A DNA stretch of 23,526 bases from contig JAURZO010000030.1 in NCBI GenBank assembly GCA_030653405.1, positions 1-23,526 on the forward strand, written 5' to 3'. This DNA is from Zwartia sp. Lineage in GTDB: Bacteria; Pseudomonadota; Gammaproteobacteria; Burkholderiales; Burkholderiaceae_B. The notes beneath the pieces are model-generated. The model had not been told where the DNA came from, searched no databases, and saw only the letters and a program-made list of their open reading frames with translations. How positions within the stretch are numbered: position 1 is the first letter of the stretch; every line of letters begins with the position of its first letter. Below are positions 14,259 through 22,574 of the stretch, one piece after another. A program made the position numbers and the translations under genes.

Positions 14259-16274
14259 ATGACAGAGTCGTCCATTGATCGCGCCACTCAACAAAAACTC
14301 GACGAACTCATTCGTCAGGAAGAAGGCGACGCAAATGACTACCGTGGTTGGCTCGCGATATTCCTCACTGCTTGCGCAGTTGGCATGTCGATCTTTCACT
14401 TGTACGCCGCCTATGAAATCGTCCCCACGCAAGTCCTGCGGACCATCCACTTGGCGATCGTTCTATTTTTAGTTTTCCTGACCTTTCCACTGACGGCGCG
14501 ATTTAAGAACAGACTGATGTGGTGGGACATCCTCATCGCGTGTTTTTCGATCTTCGTTGCGTTTTATATTCTGAATGGTGGCGACGACTTCACCGACCGT
14601 AACACGGAGCCCCTGCCCCTCGATATCGCGATCGGCATCGGCCTGATTGTGATGATCCTTGAGGGCTTACGTCGCACCAACGGCATGATCCTCGTAACCG
14701 TGACGATTCTGTTCATCCTCTATGCCTTGCTCGGCAACTACCTGCCTGCCCCATGGACACACAAAGGTTATGACATTGGTCGCTTCGTTGGCTTCATGTA
14801 TATGACTCTGGAAGGCATTTACGGCACAGCGCTTGATGTCTCCGCCACGCTCATCATTTTGTTTACGATCTTCGGCGCATTCTTGCAATTCACGGGTGCC
14901 GGCAAGTTCTTCATCGACTTTTCCTTTGCTGCGATGGGTGGCAAATCCTCTGGCGTCGGTCGGACCATCGTGCTGTCCTCTTTTCTGCTCGGTGGCCCTT
15001 CTGGCTCAGGCGTAGCGACCACTGTGACCGTAGGCTCAGTCGCAGCACCCATGCTCGACAAAGTCGGTTACGACAAGAATGCCGCGGGCGGTCTGCTTGC
15101 CGCAGGTGGCCTGGGTGCGATCATCTCGCCACCAGTACTGGGTGCAGCCGCCTTTTTGATTGCCGACTTTTTGAAAATTTCATACCTAGACGTCCTATTA
15201 ATGGCATGTATTCCGACGGTCCTTTTCTACCTTGGCTTGTTCATCATGGTGGAGATCGACGTTCGTAAATACGGCATGAAAGCAATGTCTTTCGAAGCCG
15301 CCGAGAGCGCTTGGTCACTCACCAAGAAATACTGGTTTCACTTCTTTTCGCTGATCTCAATTGTTGTATTCATGATGATCGGCTTTTCCCCCATCATGTC
15401 AGTCTTTTGGGCAACGATTGTCTCTGCCGCAACGAGTATGTTGCGGCGCGACACTGCAATCATTTCCTATGATTGGCTGCGTGGGCGTGAACCATTTATC
15501 AAAGGCTTCTATCAATCAAACCTGATCAAAGCGCTCGCCAATGGTTCGACTGGGGTCTTGTCGATTGCTGTAACTTGCGCAGGCGCGGGGTTGATCGTTG
15601 GGACCGTGACGCTCACCGGACTCGGCTTGAAATTTAGTTCGATCGTGATTGAGTACGCAGGGGGGTCTTTATTGTTGACAGCGATCTTCACAGGCCTGGT
15701 TGTTTGGATCGTTGGACTTGCTGTGCCTGTCACGGCCTCCTACATCATTTGTGCAGTGATCGCCGCACCCGCCTTGATCAATCTGGGAGTCCCAGATTTT
15801 GCTGCGCACATGTTCATCTTTTATTACGCCGTATTGTCGGAGGTCTCTCCCCCGACGGCGCTATCGCCCTTTGCCGCGGCAGCGATTTGTAAAGGCGACC
15901 CGTACAAAACCACACTGCAAACATGGAAATATGTTGCCCCTGCGATCTTGGTGCCCTTCATGTTTGTGCTCGGTGACGAAGGTACAAGTCTGTTGCTGAT
16001 GGGCTCTACCAAGGCACTGGCAAACGCCGACTGGCTCCAAATCGCTTGGATCACCTTTACTGCTGCCATTGGTATTGTGTGTCTGGCTGGTGGCTTACAA
16101 GGATGGTTTCTTGAAAAAACCCATATGCTTGAACGCACCATTATGGTGATCGCAGGCGTTGCGCTCACCTATCCAGACAACTGGGCAGATCTGATAGGTT
16201 TTAGCGGTTTCATCGTAGTTCTGATCAGTCAGGTGCTGCGACGCAAGCGAAATATGAGGGACATCCCGGTTTAG
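14259..16274 (+). CDS. TRAP transporter permease, fused 4TM/12TM subunit (TAXI type)
   Basis: The 671-residue integral membrane protein has a soluble N-terminus of about 30 residues, a small-subunit-like set of four membrane segments (to about 160), then the large-subunit domain. The latter shows the conserved glycine-rich GGPSGSGVATTVTVGSVAAPML and GLLAAGGLGAIISPPVLGAAAF region, and SEVSPPTALSPFAAAAI near 530-545, both characteristic of TRAP large subunits. It uses an ion gradient to import the solute delivered by the TAXI binding protein encoded upstream. Fusion of the two membrane subunits is normal for TAXI systems. No strong ribosome site precedes the ATG. Confidence 0.94.
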   Translation: MTESSIDRATQQKLDELIRQEEGDANDYRGWLAIFLTACAVGMSIFHLYAAYEIVPTQVLRTIHLAIVLFLVFLTFPLTARFKNRLMWWDILIACFSIFVAFYILNGGDDFTDRNTEPLPLDIAIGIGLIVMILEGLRRTNGMILVTVTILFILYALLGNYLPAPWTHKGYDIGRFVGFMYMTLEGIYGTALDVSATLIILFTIFGAFLQFTGAGKFFIDFSFAAMGGKSSGVGRTIVLSSFLLGGPSGSGVATTVTVGSVAAPMLDKVGYDKNAAGGLLAAGGLGAIISPPVLGAAAFLIADFLKISYLDVLLMACIPTVLFYLGLFIMVEIDVRKYGMKAMSFEAAESAWSLTKKYWFHFFSLISIVVFMMIGFSPIMSVFWATIVSAATSMLRRDTAIISYDWLRGREPFIKGFYQSNLIKALANGSTGVLSIAVTCAGAGLIVGTVTLTGLGLKFSSIVIEYAGGSLLLTAIFTGLVVWIVGLAVPVTASYIICAVIAAPALINLGVPDFAAHMFIFYYAVLSEVSPPTALSPFAAAAICKGDPYKTTLQTWKYVAPAILVPFMFVLGDEGTSLLLMGSTKALANADWLQIAWITFTAAIGIVCLAGGLQGWFLEKTHMLERTIMVIAGVALTYPDNWADLIGFSGFIVVLISQVLRRKRNMRDIPV

Positions 16275-16304
16275 TCTCTAGAACGGCTAAACTGTGCAAA
16301 ATCT

Positions 16305-16329
16305 GAGAGGGAGTGTTTTTCTCCCTCTC
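16305..16329. terminator. Hairpin after the permease gene (9-bp perfect stem)
   Basis: GAGAGGGAG (16305-16313) pairs with CTCCCTCTC (16321-16329) around the T-rich loop TGTTTTT, 30 nt after the permease stop. No T-tract follows on the plus strand, so termination is uncertain. It covers the GTG at 16313 that opens the longest frame of the next gene, which argues for either translational control or a later start. Confidence 0.5.
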
Positions 16330-17443
16330 GATCGCCCCACAGAAACACTCCCATTGCAGCCTTTTGAATAATCACACCCCCACCACCAGTACCGAACTCC
16401 AGGCCCTGAGCACTGCCGAGCAAGACGAGGCACCTGACTCACTGGAACAAGCACAGTTTGACACCCTGCTCGAGCAAGGCAAGACTCTCTCAACCAAGCT
16501 CGAGACGCTCAAAACCGTCATTGATCAACATCGCCGTCTCTACGCAAGTACGGTGCCTGTCTTGCAAAAGAAGCAAGATAGCCTGCGCCGTGCGATGGTG
16601 TTGTGGCTGGATCAGCGTCTCAAGGGCGAAGGTCTGACTGCACGACAAGAGCGACTGATTCGCCGTCTGATCTGTAGCATTGCCATGGAGTTTGCGCTCC
16701 GAGGCGATCGCGTCATGCGTGCCCTGCACGATGTCCATAGCGAAGAATCGCTCGCGGATATCGAGCGTGCACAAGCGGCTGAAGCCGAGGCCTATCTCAA
16801 AGAGGCTATGGGCGCAGAGTTTGGAGAAGACCAGGTTTTTGAAAATCTGGACGATGTCTTGCATGCCAAGTTTGACTTTATGCGCAAAGAAGCCGAGGCA
16901 CGCGCCCGCAATCGAGCCGCGCGGCGCGCGAAAAAGAGCAAACTCTCGGCTGCAGACCAACAAGCCGCCGATGATGTAGAAAGCGCGCTGCGTAGCCTCT
17001 ATCGTAAGCTCGCCAGCGCGCTTCATCCAGACCGCGAGAGCAATGACGAGGTCCGCACATACAAAACACAACTCATGAGCGAAGCCAATACTGCGTATGA
17101 GCGACGCGACTTGCTGGCCTTGCTGGAGTTGCAAACCAAAGCGCAACTCCCAGAAGCGACCCTGACCTCGGCACTCGCTCGTAAAAAGCTTGTCGCGCTC
17201 ACCGATCTGATGCGTGAACGCCTCACTGCTCTTCACCGGGAGATCCGCGATATGGAGCTCCAGGCTACAGCAGAATTTTTACTACCCGCTTCGATGACTA
17301 TCCATGAAGCTTCCCTTAAGCATCACCTCAACAGCAGAAAACGCGACATGCTGCTCGAACTCAGACGCTTGAATGAAGAGCTCACTAGCGTTAAAACAGA
17401 CACTGGCCTGAAACGATGGCTCAAAGAACAAACAACAGACTAA
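16313..17443 (+). CDS. J-domain (DnaJ-like) protein with long coiled-coil flanks
   Basis: The longest frame encodes 376 residues. A J-domain-like segment near 225-275 contains LYRKLASALHPDRE with the diagnostic HPD tripeptide, then YKTQLMSEANTAYERRDLLALLEL, as in helix III of J-domains. Charged helical stretches likely to form coiled coils lie on both sides, with a basic segment RARNRAARRAKKSK before the J-domain. Known J-proteins stimulate DnaK ATPase and bring it clients; the client here is unknown, and there is no zinc-finger or C-terminal DnaJ domain. The start is doubtful: the GTG at 16313 lies inside a hairpin with GAGG too close to it, and a TTG at 16364 is an alternative. The next gene starts 24 nt after the stop. 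Confidence 0.72.
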   Translation: MFFSLSIAPQKHSHCSLLNNHTPTTSTELQALSTAEQDEAPDSLEQAQFDTLLEQGKTLSTKLETLKTVIDQHRRLYASTVPVLQKKQDSLRRAMVLWLDQRLKGEGLTARQERLIRRLICSIAMEFALRGDRVMRALHDVHSEESLADIERAQAAEAEAYLKEAMGAEFGEDQVFENLDDVLHAKFDFMRKEAEARARNRAARRAKKSKLSAADQQAADDVESALRSLYRKLASALHPDRESNDEVRTYKTQLMSEANTAYERRDLLALLELQTKAQLPEATLTSALARKKLVALTDLMRERLTALHREIRDMELQATAEFLLPASMTIHEASLKHHLNSRKRDMLLELRRLNEELTSVKTDTGLKRWLKEQTTD

Positions 17444-17467
17444 AAACACACTTAAGGAGTCGAGACC

Positions 17468-18091
17468 ATGTCCTTGCAGTTTTATTATTCTCCCCAAAGC
17501 TGTTCCCTGGCCACGCACATTGTGCTGGAGCACATCGGTGCGGACTACGAGGCTCATCGACTCAATCTGCGTGAAAATGACCAAAACGCTCCCGAATACC
17601 TTGCCATCAACCCCAAAGGTCGGGTACCTGCTCTTGTCACCGATCGCGGAATCCTGACTGAGACACCTGCTCTGCTCCTGTATCTCGCACAGACTTACCC
17701 CGATACCAAGTTAGCGCCGCTCGATGATCCCTTTGCTTTGGCGCAGCTGCAGTCAATCAACAGTTGGTTTTGCTCAACCGTGCATGTGCATCATGCGCAC
17801 GGTGCACGAGGTCGTCGCTGGTCTGACGATCTTGAGGCTCAAAATACGATGAAGGCAAAAGTCGCTCAAAACATGACTGACTGCGCAGAGCTCATCGAAC
17901 GCGAAATATTGCGCGGACCTTGGGTAATGGGCGAACAATTCACCGCCGCCGATCCTTATTTGTTTACGATGACAGGCTGGATGAAAGGCGATGGCGTGGA
18001 TATGACACGCTTTCCGAAACTCACTGAGCATTACAAACGCATGTTAGAAATTCCGGCTGTGAAAAAGATTGCCCCGCTTCACGGAATTTAA
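17468..18091 (+). CDS. Glutathione S-transferase family protein
   Basis: The 207-residue protein has a thioredoxin-like N-terminal domain (LQFYYSPQSCSLATHIVLEHIGADYE) with Cys12 in the position of the catalytic Cys/Ser of bacterial beta-class-like enzymes, and NPKGRVPALV with the cis-proline loop, then ETPALLLYLA for gamma-glutamyl binding. The helical C-terminal domain ends with FTAADPYLFTMTGW, the usual N-capping-box region. Such enzymes conjugate or reduce electrophilic substrates with glutathione in the cytoplasm; the substrate is not predictable. AAGGAG (17454-17459) stands 8 nt before the ATG. It follows the J-domain gene by 24 nt, so co-transcription is likely without implying a shared function. 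Confidence 0.92.
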   Translation: MSLQFYYSPQSCSLATHIVLEHIGADYEAHRLNLRENDQNAPEYLAINPKGRVPALVTDRGILTETPALLLYLAQTYPDTKLAPLDDPFALAQLQSINSWFCSTVHVHHAHGARGRRWSDDLEAQNTMKAKVAQNMTDCAELIEREILRGPWVMGEQFTAADPYLFTMTGWMKGDGVDMTRFPKLTEHYKRMLEIPAVKKIAPLHGI

Positions 18092-18164
18092 ACCGGCATT
18101 ATTTGATTAATCTGCGAAAACGCGCTCACCAACCAAACAATTCATTTTTAAACAGGTGGAAAAG

Positions 18165-18770
18165 ATGGTCTCGATCAGTACACGTTGGTTATCGTTACTA
18201 CTCATCTTAGGAGCCGTCTTTTTCACAAACGCTCGTGCTGAACTCACCATCGTGATGGTCAGACACGCTGAAAAACCAGCCGCTGATCTTGGCCAACTAG
18301 AGTGCAAGGGGCTAAACAGAGCACTAAAATTAGGTCCATTGCTGACCTCGCGCTTTGGCAAGGCGGACATCGTGCTCGCACCAAACCCTGCAGTCAAGAT
18401 GACCAAGGGTACGTTGGCTTGGAATTATGTTCGGCCACTTGCCACGATCGAGCCGTATGCGATCAGAAACGGCTTGCCAGTCAATACCGAGTTTGGCTGG
18501 AACGATCCGACATCGATGGTCAATCTATTTTTAAGTCGCCAACAAGGACTAGCAATCGCTGCCTGGGAGCATCACATCATTGTAGAAATTGCGAATCAGC
18601 TCGTACAACGACTGGGCAGCAATCAAAAAATACCCGAGTGGCATGGCGATGATTTTGACACCATCTTTATCTTCAAAATCGACACATCAACACCCGCGAA
18701 GCCGACGCTGATTTCCTTTCAAACACAGCAACAAGGCTTAAACGGTCAGCCAACGAGCTGCCCACAATAA
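18165..18770 (+). CDS. Secreted histidine phosphatase superfamily protein
   Basis: From the ATG at 18165 the product has 201 residues and begins with a signal peptide (hydrophobic LSLLLILGAVFF, cleavage near ARA-EL). The mature part opens with ITIVMVRHAEKP-like TIVMVRHAEKP, the RHG-type motif with catalytic His34, and AWEHHII carries the second active-site His. It is therefore probably a periplasmic phosphatase or phosphohydrolase of unknown substrate. A GTG nine nt upstream extends the frame by three codons, but AGGTGG (18154-18159) sits at proper distance from the ATG. The spacing to the glutathione transferase gene is about 70 nt. Confidence 0.85.
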   Translation: MVSISTRWLSLLLILGAVFFTNARAELTIVMVRHAEKPAADLGQLECKGLNRALKLGPLLTSRFGKADIVLAPNPAVKMTKGTLAWNYVRPLATIEPYAIRNGLPVNTEFGWNDPTSMVNLFLSRQQGLAIAAWEHHIIVEIANQLVQRLGSNQKIPEWHGDDFDTIFIFKIDTSTPAKPTLISFQTQQQGLNGQPTSCPQ

Positions 18771-18804
18771 TCGAGCAGCTCGTGAGTCAAACTTTAGTCC
18801 AACC

Positions 18805-19791
18805 TCAGTTTTTGACTGCGACACCAATACTTGCAAAATATTTTTTGTACCATTCAGTTTCGGCTTTCAGCTGCACAGCCAGTGCCTTGCTGTCCTTAAA
18901 ATCAAACGGTAAATAATTCCGTTTGAGCATCGCCTTAAATTCTTCCGACTTTACGACCTGTGTAAACGTATCCTCAAGTTTCTTGAAAACTGCTGGAGGC
19001 AACCCCTTAGGAACTGCCACGAAGATGCCAACATCTGGCGGATACTCCCAGTCGCAACCAATGTCTTTCAACCTCGGGACATTTGGAAAGTTTTGATCTT
19101 TCTCGCGTTGAAAAATAACAAGCTCACGAAACACACCATCTGCCACAAGCGGCAAGTGTGAGCCAGAGCCGGCAGTGAAATCAACATGATTACCCATCAA
19201 CATCGTGTTGGCCTTTGATCCACCTTGGGTCGGGATCATTTTGAACTCAAGGCCCTTGCATTTCATGAGTGCCGCGACACCCATCTGCTGAGAACCGACC
19301 GGGATACCACCCGCACCCGCCACGGCATACGTCATGCCAGACGTGACTTTGGCATGTGCGATGAACTGGTCAATTGTTTTCCAAGGCGAGTTGCTATTCA
19401 CAACGATTGAACCATTGTGAAAATAGCTGTACTGCAACATACCGACCACATTGCTCGGATCGTAAGCGACCTTCATGATCATGGGACGACTGGTAATGGC
19501 AGCCGTTGAGCCAACAAGGACGGTGTAGCCATCAGGCTTTTTAGAAGCCAGCAGACCGGTAGACACCGTTCCACCTCCTCCACCTTTATTCTCCACCGTG
19601 ATCGCGACACCGAGAATCTTTTCCGCACCTGCTGCCAGCGCACGCGCTGAAATATCGGTCGTTGCTCCCGCCGCGTACGAAACAATCATAGTGATTGGCT
19701 TATCGGGAAAGGTCTGAGCATGAGCAAGACCCAGCGTTGCAGAAAATAATAACAAAGCGCTACTACGACCCAAGGTTTGCATGCTGATCAT
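18805..19791 (-). CDS. Bug-family tripartite tricarboxylate transporter substrate-binding protein
   Basis: The 328-residue protein has a signal peptide (SALLLFSATLGLAHA-QT) and the Bug family opening FPDKPITMIVSYAAGATTDISAR. Further family blocks are VENKGGGGGTVSTGLLASKKPDGYTVLVG and the late VPKGLPPAVFKKLEDTF. It binds an organic acid in the periplasm; many Burkholderiales encode dozens of these without a cognate permease, and none is adjacent here. The ATG at 19791 is chosen over a TTG at 19794 because AGGAG (19798-19802, minus strand) is 6 nt before it. A fragment of another Bug gene lies divergently just upstream. Confidence 0.93.
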   Translation of the reverse strand: MISMQTLGRSSALLLFSATLGLAHAQTFPDKPITMIVSYAAGATTDISARALAAGAEKILGVAITVENKGGGGGTVSTGLLASKKPDGYTVLVGSTAAITSRPMIMKVAYDPSNVVGMLQYSYFHNGSIVVNSNSPWKTIDQFIAHAKVTSGMTYAVAGAGGIPVGSQQMGVAALMKCKGLEFKMIPTQGGSKANTMLMGNHVDFTAGSGSHLPLVADGVFRELVIFQREKDQNFPNVPRLKDIGCDWEYPPDVGIFVAVPKGLPPAVFKKLEDTFTQVVKSEEFKAMLKRNYLPFDFKDSKALAVQLKAETEWYKKYFASIGVAVKN

Positions 19792-19927
19792 CAAAGTCTC
19801 CTGTTTATTTTTATAGGAAAGTCAACTAGCTTCCTTTACTGTAGTCCAAGCTTTTCAGTGTGACAAGCACAAGTCATGCGTATGCATTAGCATTAGAAAA
19901 AAAACTAACTTCACGATCGGAGACACC

Positions 19928-20245
19928 ATGACTATATTTAGCTTAAGCCAAGGCGAATCCCGACAAAGTCACTTTTGGATCTGCTGAACAAGGAACCGGC
20001 GTGCACCTTGCAGCTGAACAGTTTAGAGCACATGCAGGCGTGCCCATGCTTCACGTACCCTTCAAAGGTACGGGCGAAGTCGTCACTCAACTGGTGGGCG
20101 GTCAAGTTACCGCGATTTTCTCAACACAAACCGGCGCGAAATCGATGATCGACGCAAGTCGTCTGCGCGCACTCGCCATCACGAGTCAGCAACGCAGCGA
20201 TCTTCTGTCTAACGTTCCAACCTTTGACGAATGGATTTCAAAAGA
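19928..20245 (+). pseudogene. Bug-family binding protein remnant
   Basis: A GGAG-preceded ATG at 19928 opens a frame that stops after 19 codons (TGA). In a different frame, from about 19956, the sequence reads NPDKVTFGSAEQGTGVHLAA, HVPFKGTGEVVTQLVGGQV and RALAITSQQRS...NVPTFDEW. These are the successive middle blocks of a Bug binding protein, roughly residues 130-250 of about 320. The N-terminal third and the C-terminus are missing, and the start is out of frame, so the gene is dead. It runs directly into an enolase-superfamily fragment. The intact Bug gene on the other strand is not an obvious duplicate by eye. Confidence 0.85.
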
Positions 20246-20692
20246 AATTGGCAAGTTGGAAAAATCATCAAAGACGCACGACATCCAATCGGTCCAGAGA
20301 TCGGCCTGATGCTTGACGTCAATTGTCACTGGACTGTCGACGAAGCACTCAAGGTTGCCGAGCAAGTTCGGCCCTATGATCTCTTGTGGTTCGAAGAGCC
20401 CATATGGCCTCTTGAAGACTTTGAGAGTTTGGCTCAAGTGCGCAAACATAGCGTTACGATCGCACCACACTGTCCATATTTTGGTCCTGGACTTCTTGCG
20501 AGTATGCACATCACCGCGACGCTCGCCGAGCCAACAATGATTGAATATTCCTTTGCTGACTTAGGTGCCAACCCAACAGCCTCAATATCGCGCCATCCAT
20601 TGACCGCACATCATGCATCAGAGGGCGCGAACATGAGACGCGCTCTATTCAATCTTTTCCCTGTACACGTTGCGCGCGTTCGCGACGTGTAG
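20246..20692 (+). pseudogene. Mandelate racemase/muconate lactonizing enzyme (enolase superfamily) remnant with internal deletion
   Basis: From about 20246 one frame reads VGKIIKDARHPIGPEIGLML then DVNCHWTVDEAL and LLWFEEPIWPLEDFESLA. These are the central barrel blocks of the MR/MLE family, with the first two metal-ligand regions (Asp of DVN, Glu of FEEP). Immediately after RKHSVTIA it jumps to PHCPYFGPGLLAS, a block that normally lies about 70-90 residues later. The third metal ligand (the GE motif) and several barrel strands are therefore lost, and the N-terminal capping domain is absent too. The tail beyond LGANP does not look like the family and may be frameshifted. It cannot be a working enzyme. 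Confidence 0.82.
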
Positions 20693-20747
20693 ACGACATC
20701 ACTCAATCCGATTTGATTGTGATTTAGGCGAATTTTTCTCTCAACAT

Positions 20748-20781
20748 TTGACACAGAACTGTCATCTGAGTCAACCATACT
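20748..20781 (+). promoter_or_regulatory. Pho box promoter of the ptx operon
   Basis: TTGACACAGAACTGTCAT (20748-20765) contains two 7-bp direct half-sites, TTGACAC and the perfect CTGTCAT, starting 11 bp apart with the AT-leaning linker AGAA, as in PhoB boxes (consensus CTGTCAT-N4-CTGTCAT). Ten nt later comes CATACT (20776-20781), a fair -10 hexamer at the distance seen in PhoB-activated promoters. It lies about 80-100 nt upstream of the first transporter gene. Phosphate-starvation control of the operon is therefore predicted. Confidence 0.7.
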
Positions 20782-20844
20782 TCGTCCGTCATCCACTTCA
20801 TTTAAACGTGTGCGCTTTACCCAAGCGTCCACCAACAGAAAAAA

Positions 20845-21702
20845 ATGAAAACAGAGAATTCAACATCGAGTACGCGTGCTTCCGTCTCGCCCACCTCCAT
20901 TCAAATCAAAGCGCTTGAAGTCACTTACCCGAATGGCTATAAGGCATTGCACAGCACAAGCTTAAACATCACGCAAGGTTCCTTCGTTGTATTGCTTGGG
21001 ACCTCAGGCGCAGGCAAGTCGACCTTGTTACGCTCCCTTAATGGGCTCGTTCAGCCTTCTAAAGGCTCCGTTCTCATAGAAGGTCTTGGTGATCTCGCCA
21101 ACGCCATCACACTCAAGCGTCATCGCCGTCAAACAGGCATGGTGTTTCAACAACATCATCTGATTGGTCGCCTCAGCGTGCTGAACAATGTATTGCTCGG
21201 TCGCTTGGGATACCACGCGGGATGGCGTATGTTTACCTCATGGACACGCGCAGAAAAAGAGCAAGCACTGGCCGTGATCGAGCGCGTTGGTTTACTGGAT
21301 CGCGCACTCACCCGTGCCGATCAACTGTCGGGTGGTCAACAACAACGGGTCGGTATGGCGCGCGCCTTAATCCAACAACCAAAGATCCTGCTTGCAGACG
21401 AACCTGTCGCAAGCCTGGACCCCAACACCTCCGTGCGTTTGCTGCAATCAATGCATGACATTTGCAAGTCTGATGGACTGACCGCCGTCGTGAGTTTGCA
21501 CCAGGTCGATCTCGCCAGACAGTTTGCCGATCGCATCATTGGTCTTAAAGGCGGTGCCGTTGTCTTTGATGGCATGCCCGAGATGTTGACACCCGAACGT
21601 GCTGAAGCACTCTACCAACACATAAACACTTCCCACTCAACGCCTGAATATTCCTCGAGTGTGAAGCCCTCTTTCCAAGAACTATCTTTATCCGGAGTTT
21701 AA
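20845..21702 (+). CDS. ptxA: Phosphite/phosphonate ABC transporter ATP-binding protein
   Basis: The 285-residue protein is a PhnC/PtxA-type ATPase. Walker A GTSGAGKST (about 53-61), the Q-loop region GMVFQQHHLIGRLSVLNNVLLGRLG, signature LSGGQQQR, Walker B ILLADEPVASLDP and the switch His in VSLHQVD are all intact. LLGRLGYHAGWRMF is typical of the phosphonate importer branch. It energises uptake of phosphite or a related reduced-P compound together with the next two genes, whose start codons overlap this operon's stops by one base. The ribosome site before the ATG at 20845 is poor. The symbol is assigned because a ptxD-like gene follows; phnC would be the neutral alternative. Confidence 0.9.
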   Translation: MKTENSTSSTRASVSPTSIQIKALEVTYPNGYKALHSTSLNITQGSFVVLLGTSGAGKSTLLRSLNGLVQPSKGSVLIEGLGDLANAITLKRHRRQTGMVFQQHHLIGRLSVLNNVLLGRLGYHAGWRMFTSWTRAEKEQALAVIERVGLLDRALTRADQLSGGQQQRVGMARALIQQPKILLADEPVASLDPNTSVRLLQSMHDICKSDGLTAVVSLHQVDLARQFADRIIGLKGGAVVFDGMPEMLTPERAEALYQHINTSHSTPEYSSSVKPSFQELSLSGV

Positions 21703-22574
21703 TGATGAGCCGTCGTACCTTTTTATCCGCTGGTGTTGTGCTGATGTGCATGATGGCCAATCAGTCCTATGCCCAGGGTCGCGATCCCTCAACGTTGCGC
21801 GTTGCCCTATTGCCTGATGAAAACGCCGCCACCCTGATCCAAAACGCACAGCCACTCAAAGCCTATCTTGAAAATACGCTCAACAAAAAAATTGAAATTA
21901 TTGTGACAACGGACTACTCGTCCATGATCGAAGCGATGCGCTTCGGTCGCATCGAAGTCGCCTACTTTGGTCCATTTTCATATGTGCTTGCCAAGTCACG
22001 CGCACCTGCAATTGAGCCTTTTGCCGTCGGTGTCGAACGTGGTGCCCCCACGTACAACTCAGTGTTGATTGCGAATGCATCAGGAGACGTCAAGGCACTT
22101 GCAAACATTAAAGGCAAACCTTTTGCTTTTGGTGACCAAGCCTCGACGTCCAGTCATCTCGCGCCTCGAGCCTATTTACTCAAAACCGCACAACTCGATG
22201 GTGAAAAAGATTACAAGCCCGTTTTCTTGGGGACACATGACGCCGTCGCACGTGCTGTTCAAGCTGGACAAGTCCCCGCTGGTGCACTCTCCAAACCAAT
22301 TCTGGACTCTTTAATCGCCAAAAAAATCATCGACCCCACAAAAATTGTACAAATTGGTCTGTCTGAGCCCATCCCCAACTATCCAATCGTGATGCAGGGC
22401 AACCTGACACCCGCACTCAAGGAATCCGTGCGTGGGGCGTTCTTAAATATGAAAGACAAGGAAGTGCTCAAGTCCTTCCGTGTAGAAGCTTTTGTCGCCA
22501 CGGATGACAAAGCCTACGATGTGTTGCGCGATACCGCTACAGTCCTGAAGCTCGACATCGGCAAGATGAAGTAA
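21702..22574 (+). CDS. ptxB: Phosphite/phosphonate ABC transporter substrate-binding protein
   Basis: The 290-residue periplasmic binding protein is of the PhnD/PtxB type. The N-terminus MMSRRTFLSAG carries a twin-arginine-like SRRTFL motif followed by a hydrophobic stretch and cleavage near SYAQ, so Tat export is possible. The family core DYSSMIEAMRFGRIEVAYFG, then PFSYVLAK, and FAFGDQASTSSHLAPRAYL are present; these contain the ligand-binding Tyr and Ser/Thr/His residues of this family. The ATG at 21702 overlaps the previous stop (TAATG); the ATG at 21705 is equally possible and better spaced from GGAG at 21694-21697. Ligand preference, phosphite versus hypophosphite or methylphosphonate, cannot be settled by eye. 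Confidence 0.9.
   Translation: MMSRRTFLSAGVVLMCMMANQSYAQGRDPSTLRVALLPDENAATLIQNAQPLKAYLENTLNKKIEIIVTTDYSSMIEAMRFGRIEVAYFGPFSYVLAKSRAPAIEPFAVGVERGAPTYNSVLIANASGDVKALANIKGKPFAFGDQASTSSHLAPRAYLLKTAQLDGEKDYKPVFLGTHDAVARAVQAGQVPAGALSKPILDSLIAKKIIDPTKIVQIGLSEPIPNYPIVMQGNLTPALKESVRGAFLNMKDKEVLKSFRVEAFVATDDKAYDVLRDTATVLKLDIGKMK

Noticed and set aside
16490..17236. 248-codon minus-strand frame opposite the J-domain gene
   Set aside because: Its composition (Cys/Phe/Gln-rich, no domain) is typical of the antisense of a charged helical protein; the plus strand has the HPD motif and the operon context.
20754..20781. Ordinary sigma-70 promoter using TTGACA (20748-20753) and CATACT
   Set aside because: The 22-nt spacer is too long; the PhoB architecture explains the same bases better.
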